In this document: one piece after another, positions 26,444 to 35,271 of the stretch
How positions within the stretch are numbered: the stretch's first letter is position 1
Layout: every line of letters starts with the position of its first letter
DNA from: Asaia sp. W19
GTDB taxonomy: Bacteria; Pseudomonadota; Alphaproteobacteria; Acetobacterales; Acetobacteraceae
Direction of reading: 5' to 3'
DNA: 64,000 nucleotides
Assembly: GCF_003994335.1 (NCBI RefSeq)
Contig: NZ_PNQZ01000019.1
Coordinates: forward strand, 233,296-297,295
The notes under the pieces: generated by a model
Database searches by the model: none
The model's input: only the letters and a program-made list of their open reading frames with translations
Told to the model about the DNA's origin: nothing
Made by a program: the position numbers and the translations under genes

Positions 26444-28963
26444 TCAGAACGTGGCGTTCAGACGACCGTAGTAATAGGCACCGTAGATCGGAACACCCGA
26501 CGAGTCGGTGTCGTAGATCTTCGGACCCAGATAGTTGGTGATCGGGTTCACGTGGCGCGGACGCTGGTTGAAGATGTTGTTCGCGCCGATGGCGAAGTGC
26601 CAGTGCTCGGTGAAGCGATATCCGACTTCGATATCCGTCAGCCAGGCCGGGGTGTTCTTGAATTCGGCCCATTCGGTGTTGGAGTACTTGATCGCGCTCG
26701 GAGCCAGATCCTCATAGGTCAGCAGAGACTTCGTCTCGCCATAGCGGGTCTGACGCAGGTTCACATCCCACTGATGGTAGGTCCAGTACGCATTCAGGAT
26801 CAGCTTGCTGCGCGGTGAGCCCGTGGTGAGGTAGCCCACCGTCTGGGCATTGGCCGCAGGGTCGCCGAAAGCATTGGTGTTGATGTGACTGATGCGGGTC
26901 CGGTTGAGGTTGAGCATCGCGCTCAGGTTGAGGGTGCCGTAGCGGTGAAGATGCAGAAGATAATCGGACTGCAGATCAAGACCCTGCGTACGCGTGCTGG
27001 CCACGTTAGCGAAGTAGTTGGCCGTCACATTGCTCAGATCCGCGATCCCGCTCGGAATGCTCACGCCTGTCAGTGAGATCGCGTCCAGCGCTGTCTGACC
27101 ATTAACGTTAGCCGAGCCGATGATACGATCACGGATGTTGATCTGATAGACATCCACAGAAACATGCCAGTCCTTCAGCGGCTCAGCGATAATGCCACCT
27201 TCCGCACTGGTCGATCTCTCGGGCTTCAGGCGCTGCGCACCGATTGACTGGCCTGCAGCGCCAACGGTCTGAAGAAGGCCCGACGCACCGGTTGGCGACA
27301 CGTTGAGCGCCGAGTAATATTGCTCAGGCATGGTCGGTGCACGGAAACCATTGCTGATCGTGCCGCGCACGGCCAGCTTGCTCGTGATGTCATAGCGCGT
27401 GGTAACCTTGCCGTTCTCGGTATTACCCATATCGGTGTAATGTTCGAATCGCCCGGCGAAATCGAGGTCCCAATGCGGCAGCGGATGGAAGTCGCCATCC
27501 AGATACCCAGCCCAGATATTGCGCTGCCACTTGCCCGCGTTCTGCGGCGTCAGACCGGCAAAGCCCTGTGTGCCGCCAAGTTCATATGACGCTGGTTCGC
27601 CCGCCTTGATTGTGTACATCTCGAGACGATGCTCGGCGCCGAACGCCAGCGTCATCGGCACAACGTCGGCAATCCGGAAATTGCGTCGCGCGTCGAAATT
27701 GCTGGTCCACTGAGCAAGAGAATAGCTCTGGGCGCGCACGGTGGTCGGGGAGAACCCATAGGCCTTGTAGTAATTCGGGTTGAACGTGTTCTTGTTCCCG
27801 ATATCGTCGTCATCCTGCCCGTAAAGCGTGCTCAGATCCCAGCTGAAACCGAACAGATTATCGCCCTTGATGCCCAGATTGGCCTGGAAGTCATTTTCCT
27901 CGATGGTTTCGAGCGGCGAGAAGCCATAGGGAAACGCGCTCGGCGCTACGGTGGGCACACGATAGTTTTCATACGCCTCGGAATGACGATGGGCATAGGT
28001 GATCAGACCGTAGGTCTCGATACCTTCGGTGATTCCCTTACCCCATTCGATGGAGAGATTTTCGCGGGTCTCCTCGGGGTTGGAGAGGATCTTGTTCGAA
28101 TTTGCGGGCCAGCTCGAGTTAGGGGTCCAGCGATGATCGTTGGTGCTCTTGAGGTTCGAGACCCAGTGATCGGTGTGATAGACCTGACCGCTCAGATGGA
28201 CAAAGCCGTCATTGCCCCATTTCAGACCGCCATCAGCCCCGATCAGATACTGCCAGCCATCACCGTTATAAGCATTGGCGCCGGTCTGGGCGACCGTGTT
28301 GATTCCATGGCTGGTTTTTTTCGTGATGATATTCACCACGCCCGCAATGGCATCTGATCCGTAGAGCGCAGCAGCGCCGTCACGCAGGATCTCGATATGA
28401 TCGATCGCGCCGGCCGGGATCATGTTCAGATCGACGGGCGTCGAGCCCTGCTGCGGGCCGTTATCGGCGTAGATATTGGCGGTCGTATTGCGACGCTTGC
28501 CATCGACCAAAACCAGCACCTCGTTCGGGTTCAGGCCGCGCATACGGATCGCGGAGGTCAATGCACCAGCATCGGCACCATTGGCCGTCACCGTGATCGA
28601 CGGATCAACGCGGGTGATGGCGTCTGCGAGATTGAGCTGGCCAGAACGACGCAGTGTCGCTGCGGAAACAACGGTGACAGGCACGGCACTGTCCCGTGCC
28701 TTCCGGTTGAACGCATGCGTACCGGTAACGATGACCGATTCCCCGCTATCACCGCTCGCATCGCGAGCCTTGCGCGTACGGATCTTGGGGACGGAATGCA
28801 GAGGCTGATCTGAACCAATCGATGTCCGGTGATGGACCGCGCCCGCCTTTTTCGTCTTCGGCTGTGTCTGATCGGCCTGTTGCGTGGCCGCCTGGGCCAG
28901 ACTGAACCCGAAAGGCAGGGAGAGAAGGGTCGCTGCGGTCAGAATTCTTCGTTTTGTGAACAT
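26444..28963 (-). CDS. TonB-dependent outer membrane receptor
   Basis: Outer-membrane active transporter of 839 residues. Signal peptide about 1-25 (RRILTAATLLSLPFGFSLAQA), a linker with several basic residues, the plug domain (about 75-215, with ESVIVTGTHAFNRKARDSAV and the barrel-entry motif) and a 22-strand-type barrel ending YGRLNATF with the terminal Phe. Substrate is unknown; siderophore or carbohydrate uptake is possible. Start ATG 28961-28963. Upstream, the leader can form a hairpin over the ribosome-binding site. Divergent from a Rieske oxygenase gene. Confidence 0.93.
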   Translation of the reverse strand: MFTKRRILTAATLLSLPFGFSLAQAATQQADQTQPKTKKAGAVHHRTSIGSDQPLHSVPKIRTRKARDASGDSGESVIVTGTHAFNRKARDSAVPVTVVSAATLRRSGQLNLADAITRVDPSITVTANGADAGALTSAIRMRGLNPNEVLVLVDGKRRNTTANIYADNGPQQGSTPVDLNMIPAGAIDHIEILRDGAAALYGSDAIAGVVNIITKKTSHGINTVAQTGANAYNGDGWQYLIGADGGLKWGNDGFVHLSGQVYHTDHWVSNLKSTNDHRWTPNSSWPANSNKILSNPEETRENLSIEWGKGITEGIETYGLITYAHRHSEAYENYRVPTVAPSAFPYGFSPLETIEENDFQANLGIKGDNLFGFSWDLSTLYGQDDDDIGNKNTFNPNYYKAYGFSPTTVRAQSYSLAQWTSNFDARRNFRIADVVPMTLAFGAEHRLEMYTIKAGEPASYELGGTQGFAGLTPQNAGKWQRNIWAGYLDGDFHPLPHWDLDFAGRFEHYTDMGNTENGKVTTRYDITSKLAVRGTISNGFRAPTMPEQYYSALNVSPTGASGLLQTVGAAGQSIGAQRLKPERSTSAEGGIIAEPLKDWHVSVDVYQINIRDRIIGSANVNGQTALDAISLTGVSIPSGIADLSNVTANYFANVASTRTQGLDLQSDYLLHLHRYGTLNLSAMLNLNRTRISHINTNAFGDPAANAQTVGYLTTGSPRSKLILNAYWTYHQWDVNLRQTRYGETKSLLTYEDLAPSAIKYSNTEWAEFKNTPAWLTDIEVGYRFTEHWHFAIGANNIFNQRPRHVNPITNYLGPKIYDTDSSGVPIYGAYYYGRLNATF

Positions 28964-28971
28964 CGTTCGAG

Positions 28972-29002
28972 CTGTCTCTCCGTGGGAATTAACAAGAGAC
29001 AG
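28972..29002 (-). promoter_or_regulatory. Inverted repeat in the TonB-receptor leader overlapping its ribosome-binding site
   Basis: Perfect 8-bp arms CTGTCTCT (28972-28979) and AGAGACAG (28995-29002) flank a 15-base loop. In the minus-strand transcript the 3' arm contains the GGAGAG ribosome-binding sequence upstream of ATG 28963, so folding would hide it. A second small inverted repeat (CGAAAGGGAATTTTCTTTCG) lies nearby at about 29034-29053. No promoter could be placed confidently in the 353-bp divergent gap. Confidence 0.45.
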
Positions 29003-29316
29003 TCTAGTCAGCGTTCTGAAATCGTTACAACATCGAAAGGGAATTTTCTTTCGGAAGCGGTTCGACTGAGGCAAAAAATACACAGTTTGTTGCACAAGAC
29101 GCAAGCAAAAATGACCTCGTGCGCAAGATCCTTTCGTGGAACAGTTTCCAGCGCAGCTTTATTTCACTGTGCCGGGCAGGATGCGCAGTCCTGACGAATG
29201 CCGCTGTTCCCATGCGCATCAAGCCTGCTATCGTTTGCTGGCGCATCACCATGCACGTTCCAAGGGCCCATGTTCCAGACGGAGTTCGGCTCGCAGGAGG
29301 TCACGACAGGATACCC

Positions 29317-30438
29317 ATGACGGAAAGCCTACTTACCGACAACGAAGCGACCATAATGGCCGAACGACGCTGCTCCGACGCCATGAGACTGGGCAAGGAC
29401 GCTGTGGATCTGCGCCGCGTTAAATGCGATCCCGATTACTGGTACCCTGTCGCCTGGTCCCATGAGCTAAAGAAGGGCAAGACCATCGGCACCCGTTTTG
29501 CCGGGCAGCCCATTGCGCTGGTCCGCCCGCAGGAAGGAAGCGTATTTGCTCTGGAGGATCGCTGCGCTCACAGACAGGTGCCGCTGAGCAAGGGTCGTGT
29601 AGAGGGCGAGGCCGTCCAGTGCTGCTATCATGGCTGGGCCTATGGGCGCTCGGGGCGTTGCATCGACGTGCCTTATCTTGGCAAGGGCAAGCTCCCCAAC
29701 GGGGTACGCACCTATCCATGCCGTGAGGTCGACGGACTGATCTTCGTATTCCCCGGTGATCCCGAAAAAGCCGAGACCGTCCCCTTTCCCCGCCTAGGAT
29801 CGGTAGCAGACCCCGCCTACAAGACACGCCGTTTCGGCGAGCATGTGAACTGCCATTACAGCTTCATGCATGAGAACCTGATGGATATGAATCATCAGTT
29901 CATGCACTCGAAGCAGATGGGCAAGATGAAGCCGCGCTATCTGGGAGGCGAGAATGAGCCCCGCATGGTGGAGGCGCGCTACAGCTTTGCCCGCGTGGGG
30001 GGCAAACAGCCCTGGGGTGAAACCCTGATCTTCGGCGAGCGCCGTGATGCAAGCGCGAAATATGCCCATCGCGATGTGATGACGATCCGCACGGAGTATC
30101 CGTATCAGACGTTGCGCATCCGCACAGGGGATGAACCCCCGGTCATGGATCTGTGGATCGTCTATGTCCCGCAGGATGAAGATCATCTGACCTGCCGGGT
30201 TTTCGGCCTGCTCTCGATTCGGCGTCCCAAGCTCAAGGGCGCGCTCGAACTGGCCTGGCCTCTTCTTGTCGGCTTCACCAATCGTATCTTTGCCGAGGAT
30301 CGCGAGATCGTCGAACTCGAGCAGAGCGCTTGGCGCGAGCTTGGCGGTGACCGGAATCAGGAGGTCTTCCCGGTCATCAACGCGCTGCGTGATCTGCTGC
30401 GTCGCGCTGGCATCCAGCCCACCGCGCCTGCTGAATGA
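29317..30438 (+). CDS. Rieske [2Fe-2S] non-haem iron oxygenase, large-subunit-like
   Basis: Predicted mononuclear-iron oxygenase of the VanA/aromatic ring-hydroxylating type. The Rieske cluster ligands are CAH and CCYH (CxH-x16-CxxH) at about residues 88-110. The iron site is in ENLMDMNHQFMHSK at about residues 190-203, where the two His are three residues apart rather than the usual four. 373 residues from ATG 29317; AGGAGG lies about 15 bases upstream. No ferredoxin or reductase gene is adjacent. The substrate is unknown. Its stop overlaps the next start (ATGA). Confidence 0.85.
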   Translation: MTESLLTDNEATIMAERRCSDAMRLGKDAVDLRRVKCDPDYWYPVAWSHELKKGKTIGTRFAGQPIALVRPQEGSVFALEDRCAHRQVPLSKGRVEGEAVQCCYHGWAYGRSGRCIDVPYLGKGKLPNGVRTYPCREVDGLIFVFPGDPEKAETVPFPRLGSVADPAYKTRRFGEHVNCHYSFMHENLMDMNHQFMHSKQMGKMKPRYLGGENEPRMVEARYSFARVGGKQPWGETLIFGERRDASAKYAHRDVMTIRTEYPYQTLRIRTGDEPPVMDLWIVYVPQDEDHLTCRVFGLLSIRRPKLKGALELAWPLLVGFTNRIFAEDREIVELEQSAWRELGGDRNQEVFPVINALRDLLRRAGIQPTAPAE

Positions 30439-31397
30439 ATCTGTCGCTCGACGTATCGCCCTATACGCTGAGACCGCTCCAGACATCGGACGGTGCCGCC
30501 GTGCACCGCCTTGTCAATGACTGGAGCGTTGTGCGTATGCTCAGTCACCTGCCTTTCCCCTATCCGCGGGAACTGGCTGATCAGTGGATCACGAGCACGA
30601 TCGAACGTCAGAGCGCAGGCCAGGCCTGGCATTTCGCCATCTGTGACGGGGAGAACCTGATTGGCTGCATCGGATTGTCCCTCGGTCATCCCGGACAGGC
30701 AGCGAAGATCGGCTACTGGGTGGGGCGGGCCTACTGGCGGAAGGGCGTTGCTACAACCTGCGTACGTCCCGTTATCGACTGGGCATTTGCGACCCTGCCC
30801 ATCGCCTCGATCATTGCCGATGTGGCGGAGGATAATCAGCCATCGATCGCCTTGCTCACCCGGCTGGGATTCGGCCAGTCCGGCACGTCGCGTGTGCCGT
30901 TCCTTTCCCGTGGCCCTGAGCCGCAACCTGTTCTGACCTATGCCATGAATCGTGTCACCCAACCCGGCTTGCCAGACGCAAGTCAGCCCGCCGCGCGCAT
31001 CCTTCTCGTCGTGGCAGGCATCCTGGTCGACAACATGGGTCAGATTCTCCTCGCCAGACGTCCTCCAGGCAAACCCCTAGCTGGCCTTTGGGAATTCCCG
31101 GGCGGTAAAGTCGAGCCACACGAGTCACCCGAGCAGGCACTGATCCGGGAGCTCGATGAAGAGCTTGGGATCGACATCTCGGCAGGGTGCCTCGCCCCTT
31201 TTACTTTCGTGTCCGAGAATATCGGAGCGCGTCATCTGGTGATGCCGCTCTATCTGTGCCGACGCTGGCGCAACACGCCAGTTCCCCGCGAAGGGCAGGA
31301 ACTGGCGTGGGTGAGCGCCGACCGTCTCAGCGACTATCCGATGCCCGCGCCGGACCGGCCGCTTATACCGCTGATCCGGGAGCTCATGGCCGGATAG
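30435..31397 (+). CDS. Fusion protein: GNAT N-acetyltransferase + Nudix (MutT-like) hydrolase
   Basis: Two domains in 320 residues. The N-terminal GNAT domain (about 10-170) has the acetyl-CoA-binding pattern WRKGVATTCVRPVIDWAF and the later IADVAEDNQPSIALLTRLGF. The C-terminal Nudix domain (about 185-320) carries a complete box, GGKVEPHESPEQALIRELDEELGI, matching Gx5Ex7REUxEExGU, and the early ILLARRPPGKPLAGLWEFPGG is MutT-like. The Nudix half probably hydrolyses oxidised or non-canonical nucleotides; the role of the acetyltransferase half is unknown. ATGA overlap with the Rieske gene implies co-translation. Similar fusions exist in Acetobacteraceae and relatives. Confidence 0.88.
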   Translation: MNLSLDVSPYTLRPLQTSDGAAVHRLVNDWSVVRMLSHLPFPYPRELADQWITSTIERQSAGQAWHFAICDGENLIGCIGLSLGHPGQAAKIGYWVGRAYWRKGVATTCVRPVIDWAFATLPIASIIADVAEDNQPSIALLTRLGFGQSGTSRVPFLSRGPEPQPVLTYAMNRVTQPGLPDASQPAARILLVVAGILVDNMGQILLARRPPGKPLAGLWEFPGGKVEPHESPEQALIRELDEELGIDISAGCLAPFTFVSENIGARHLVMPLYLCRRWRNTPVPREGQELAWVSADRLSDYPMPAPDRPLIPLIRELMAG

Positions 31398-31427
31398 TGG
31401 AAACTATCCGGCCCCGGCCCATTGTTC

Positions 31428-32342
31428 TCAATTCGGCTCGGCAGGCGCGAGGACCAGGGGATGCTGGGGGAGTCCGGCCTTATCGGCACGGAAAGTGAAG
31501 AGGCTGCCTGATTGCGGCTCGCGCAGCAATATTTCCTCCGAGACACCTTGGCGTGCGCTCGTTACGTAGGCCGTCTTGCGATCGTCCCCGCCGAAACAGA
31601 CCTTGGTGATGTTTGTCGCCGGGACACGTATCGAGACACGCTCGGTTCCCTCCGGAGTGAAGCAGCGGACATGCCCGCCATTCCAGGTAGAAGCCCAGAC
31701 ATTCCCTTCGCAATCGGTGACCACGCCATCGGGATAGCCCTTCTCCTCCGGGAGGTGCACGAAAACACGCTTGTTCTCCAGGTTCCCCTCAGAGGTGATG
31801 TCGAACTGATAGATATTGCCGCTGGGCGTATCGCACGCATAGAGCAGTTTTCCGTCCGGAGAGACGGCGGGACCATTTGCCACGGTGTACCCCGTATCAT
31901 GGCGCCTGAGCTCGAATCCCTGGGCCGTATGAGTGATGCTGTAGAGCGACCCGCTCGGTGCCTCCTCGGAATCATCCATTGTCCCGAACCAGCCACGGCC
32001 ATGCAGATCGACGCAGGCATCATTAAGCCGGTTACCAGGTAGGTCACTCTCGACATCGACCAGTTTCGCAAAGCTCCCATCGGTCGGATCGAACCGGTAG
32101 AGCCCATCCGGCAGCCCGGCGAGAAAGCTGCCATCCTCGACCGGCATGAGAAACGCCACCTTTCCCGGCGCCGCCCAGTGACAGGCTTCGCCCAAAGAAG
32201 GAGTGAACCTATGGACTTTCTGCCCGTTGATATCGACGAAATAGACAGCGTTTTCGCTGGAGATCCAGACTGGCCCCTCACCGAGCTCGGCGCGGACATC
32301 ATACGCGCATGAAGCGCAGGTCTCGCTAATCTGTTCAGGCAT
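31428..32342 (-). CDS. SMP-30/gluconolactonase/LRE family protein
   Basis: Six-bladed beta-propeller lactonase, 304 residues. Metal-binding motifs include AELGEGPVWIS near the N-terminus, NRLNDACVDLHGRGWFGTMD, the active Asp in ACDTPSGNIYQFD, and GYPDGVVTDCEGNVWAS. Such enzymes open sugar lactones (gluconolactone, xylonolactone), consistent with sugar oxidation in acetic acid bacteria; the exact substrate is not determined. No signal peptide, so cytosolic. Start ATG 32340-32342 with GGGAG eight bases upstream. Divergent from the cinA-like gene. Confidence 0.87.
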   Translation of the reverse strand: MPEQISETCASCAYDVRAELGEGPVWISSENAVYFVDINGQKVHRFTPSLGEACHWAAPGKVAFLMPVEDGSFLAGLPDGLYRFDPTDGSFAKLVDVESDLPGNRLNDACVDLHGRGWFGTMDDSEEAPSGSLYSITHTAQGFELRRHDTGYTVANGPAVSPDGKLLYACDTPSGNIYQFDITSEGNLENKRVFVHLPEEKGYPDGVVTDCEGNVWASTWNGGHVRCFTPEGTERVSIRVPATNITKVCFGGDDRKTAYVTSARQGVSEEILLREPQSGSLFTFRADKAGLPQHPLVLAPAEPN

Positions 32343-32448
32343 TTCTCTACTCCCGCGAAAAAGTCATCAAAACCATGCGGGCGTAACGCATACGGACCCG
32401 GTATGGTTGACGGTATTTCAAGGTCTTCAGAGTTAGAGCGAGCCTTTC

Positions 32449-33201
32449 ATGACGCCAACAGCCTGCCTCCTGATCATCGGGAATGAAATCCTCTCCGGCC
32501 GGACCCAGGATGCCAATATACGCTTTATTGCGACCGGCCTCGCTCAGGCGGGAATTGCCCTTGAAGAAGTGCGAGTCATTCCTGACAAGGCTCAACGGAT
32601 TGTCGAAACGGTCGCGACCTGCCGCGCCCAGTTCGATCATGTTTTCACCACGGGCGGGATTGGCCCCACCCATGACGACATCACGGCAGGCTGCGTAGCC
32701 GAGGCCGTAGGGGTGCCACTCGAAATCCATGAGGAGAGCTATCGCAAGCTGGAGGCGTACCTGGGCAAGGAGAAATTCAACAAGGCCCGTCAGCGCATGG
32801 CCTGGTTGCCGCGCGGGGCTATTCCGATCGCAAACAGCGTGTCCATCGCGCCGGGTTTCACGATCGCCAATGTGCATGTGATGGCAGGCGTGCCCTCCAT
32901 CATGCAGTCCATGTTCACGGCGCTCCTGCCCGGGCTTGAGGGCGGGGCACCGCTCCGCTCTGTCGCGTGGCATGCCGATTTGCGTGAGGGGACACTGGCA
33001 GAAGGGCTGGAGGAGATCCAGAACGACTTTCCCCTGCTCGATCTGGGTTCCTACCCGTTCGAGCGAGAGGACGGGCGAAAAGGCGTCTCACTGGTCGCCA
33101 AGGGCTATGATGAAGCCAGTGTGACCAAGGCGGGTGAACGGATAAGAAGTCTGATCGAATCGCTCGGCGAGACACCGCTTCCGGGCGAGCCCGCTCCCTG
33201 A
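32449..33201 (+). CDS. CinA/MoaB-like molybdopterin-binding domain protein
   Basis: 250 residues with the MoCF_biosynth fold: LLIIGNEILSGRTQDANI at the N-terminus and TTGGIGPTHDDITAG further on, which are signatures shared by MoaB, MogA and the N-half of CinA. The C-terminal nicotinamide-nucleotide amidase (PncC) of full-length CinA is absent. It is usually annotated as competence/damage-inducible protein A; in this form the function is uncertain (possible FAD/NMN-related hydrolase). Convergent with accA. Confidence 0.85.
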   Translation: MTPTACLLIIGNEILSGRTQDANIRFIATGLAQAGIALEEVRVIPDKAQRIVETVATCRAQFDHVFTTGGIGPTHDDITAGCVAEAVGVPLEIHEESYRKLEAYLGKEKFNKARQRMAWLPRGAIPIANSVSIAPGFTIANVHVMAGVPSIMQSMFTALLPGLEGGAPLRSVAWHADLREGTLAEGLEEIQNDFPLLDLGSYPFEREDGRKGVSLVAKGYDEASVTKAGERIRSLIESLGETPLPGEPAP

Positions 33202-33243
33202 CAGCGGGAGATAAAAGCACCGTCTGATTTCCCCGAAGGCGGC

Positions 33244-33278
33244 AAAAAAAAGCCCGGTCTGCTGACCGGGCGATTTTT
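33244..33278. terminator. Bidirectional terminator between cinA-like gene and accA
   Basis: Stem GCCCGGTC / GACCGGGC with a TGCT loop, an A-run on the left and a T-run on the right, between the converging genes. Confidence 0.85.
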
Positions 33279-33338
33279 CGCAGCTCATCAAGGGGAGAGG
33301 CAAGCATGGCGAGAAGCCGGCTTACCCCGCTCTATGAC

Positions 33339-34295
33339 TCACAAAGCGTCGCGACCCATGGCGAGGAACTTCTCGCGGCGCTTCGCCACCAGGGCCTCGC
33401 CCTCAAACGGAATCAGCTCGGCCAGTACATCCCCGATGGCATCGCCTACTGCGGCAATTGCTTCATCCGGGAAACGCTGTGCTCCACCGATCGGCTCAGG
33501 AATGATCCGGTCGATCAGACGCAGCTTCAACAGATCCTGCGCCGTCAGCTTGAGAGCCTCAGCCGCGGTCGGCGCCTGCTTGGGATCGCGCCACAGGATG
33601 GAGGCAGCGCCCTCCGGCGCAATGACGGAGTAAATCGAATGCTCAAGCATGAGCACGCGATCGCCCGCGCCAAGCGCAACAGCGCCGCCGGAGCCGCCTT
33701 CGCCGATGATGATGGCCACCAGCGGTACGGGTGCACGCAGGCAGCAATCGGTCGAACGCGCGATGGCCTGGGCCTGTCCGCGCTCCTCAGCATCGATACC
33801 AGGCCAGGCGCCCGAGGTATCAATGAAGGTCAGGATCGGCAGACCAAAACGCCCGGCCATTTCAACAAGACGCTGGGCCTTGCGATAGCCTTCCGGCTTC
33901 GGCATGCCGAAATTATGGCGCAGGCGCGACTCCATGTCGAAACCGCGCTCAGTGCCAATCACCATCACCGCCTGACCGCGGAAGCGGGCAAGACCACCGA
34001 CAATCGCCTGGTCGTCATGGCCGAGGCGATCACCGGCGAGCGGCGTATAGTCCTCGAGCAGGCCCCGGAAATAATCGAGGGCGCGCGGACGCTGGGCGTG
34101 GCGCGCCACCATGACCTTCTGCCAGGGCGTCAGCTTGGTGTAAGCGGCCCGGAGCTGCTTTTCCGCCTTGTCGGAGAGCTTGCCGATTTCGTCGGCAATG
34201 TTGATGCCTTCGCCGTCCTTGGCCATCTGGCGAAGTTCGGCAATCTTGTTTTCAAGCTCGGCAACCGGCTTTTCGAAATCGAGATACTGACGCAT
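33339..34295 (-). CDS. accA: Acetyl-CoA carboxylase carboxyltransferase subunit alpha
   Basis: Alpha subunit of the carboxyltransferase half of acetyl-CoA carboxylase, which commits carbon to fatty acid synthesis. The start MRQYLDFEKPVAELENKI matches AccA; the family motifs GRDDPQAIVGG-like GHDDQAIVGGLARF, FIDTSGAWPGIDAEERGQ and IIIGEGGSGGAVALG are present. 318 residues from ATG 34293-34295, the usual length. The 12 extra upstream codons are unlikely to be used. accD is not in the window. Confidence 0.95.
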   Translation of the reverse strand: MRQYLDFEKPVAELENKIAELRQMAKDGEGINIADEIGKLSDKAEKQLRAAYTKLTPWQKVMVARHAQRPRALDYFRGLLEDYTPLAGDRLGHDDQAIVGGLARFRGQAVMVIGTERGFDMESRLRHNFGMPKPEGYRKAQRLVEMAGRFGLPILTFIDTSGAWPGIDAEERGQAQAIARSTDCCLRAPVPLVAIIIGEGGSGGAVALGAGDRVLMLEHSIYSVIAPEGAASILWRDPKQAPTAAEALKLTAQDLLKLRLIDRIIPEPIGGAQRFPDEAIAAVGDAIGDVLAELIPFEGEALVAKRREKFLAMGRDAL

Positions 34296-34340
34296 GACCC
34301 GCCGATAGCACGGGTTCCAGTGCGACAACAATCCATTGCG

Positions 34341-35267
34341 TCATGATCCTGCGCCGTCCGAAAGCGGATGATGCTGGGCAAGCACCTGACGCAATCGCTC
34401 CTGCATCACATGGGTATAGATCTGAGTGGTGGCGATATCGGCGTGGCCAAGCAGCATCTGCAAGGCGCGCAGATCCGCCCCGCGCTCGAGAAGATGCGTT
34501 GCAAAGGAATGCCTGAGCACATGGGGCGAGATCTGGTCGGGATCGAGGCCAGCTCGTAGCGCTGCATGGAACAGGATCTTGTCGAATCCCTGTCGGGTGA
34601 GCGGTTTATGCGGGTTGCGGCCGGGAAACAGATAGGGGCTGTCGATATCACGGTCATGATGCAGGAGCGCGCGTGCTGCTTCACGCGCTGCGTGCGAGAT
34701 CGGGATAAGGCGCTCTCGCCCTCCCTTGCCTCTGATCAGCACCATGGGCGCCTTATTCTGGAACACCCGTCCCGGAAGCGACAGCAACTCGGAAATGCGC
34801 AGCCCTGTTGTATAGAGCAATTCAAGCGCGGCCCGACTGACCAGATCACGCCGTGGGTCGTCATGGCCACGGCATCCCTGATCGAGTAGCGCTTCGATCT
34901 GCGCCTCAGAGAGCAATTTGGGAAGAGGTCTGTCGAGACGCGGCATCCCGACTCCCTCTGTCGGATCTCTGGGGCACCAGTTTTCCCGCTGGGCGAAGCG
35001 GTAGAATTGACGCAGGCAGGACAGGCGTCGTGCCGCGCTGCTCGAGGCAAGGCCGGACTGGGCACCGGAAACGCTATAGGCCGAAATTTCTGCCTGAGTG
35101 GCGTCCAGCAGGGCAACGGGCGCCCTCGCGCAGGACAGTGTCAGAAAAGCGATGAAGTCGGTGAGATCGGCCGCATAGGCCTGACGCGTACGCGGCGCAG
35201 CGTTACGCTCCGCCGCCAGCATTTCGAGAAAGGCCTCTGCCGCAGGCGGCAGGGTACCTTCCTTCAT
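34341..35267 (-). CDS. xerD: Site-specific tyrosine recombinase XerD-type
   Basis: Resolves chromosome dimers at dif with XerC. N-terminal SAM-like core-binding domain (about 5-90, AAERNAAPRTRQAYAADLT) and C-terminal catalytic domain with the residues R (TTGLRISELL), K (RGKGGRERLIP), H-x-x-R (SPHVLRHSFATHL), H (LLGHADIATTQ) and Tyr (IYTHV). 308 residues from ATG 35265-35267. The frame is open another 47 codons without homology. It is XerD rather than XerC by overall pattern, though this cannot be settled by eye. It lies just after a small membrane protein gene. Confidence 0.9.
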   Translation of the reverse strand: MKEGTLPPAAEAFLEMLAAERNAAPRTRQAYAADLTDFIAFLTLSCARAPVALLDATQAEISAYSVSGAQSGLASSSAARRLSCLRQFYRFAQRENWCPRDPTEGVGMPRLDRPLPKLLSEAQIEALLDQGCRGHDDPRRDLVSRAALELLYTTGLRISELLSLPGRVFQNKAPMVLIRGKGGRERLIPISHAAREAARALLHHDRDIDSPYLFPGRNPHKPLTRQGFDKILFHAALRAGLDPDQISPHVLRHSFATHLLERGADLRALQMLLGHADIATTQIYTHVMQERLRQVLAQHHPLSDGAGS

Positions 35268-35271
35268 CACC

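Noticed and set aside
28964..29316. Known riboswitch (for example cobalamin) upstream of the TonB receptor
   Set aside because: No B12-box or other conserved riboswitch core was found; only simple inverted repeats are present.
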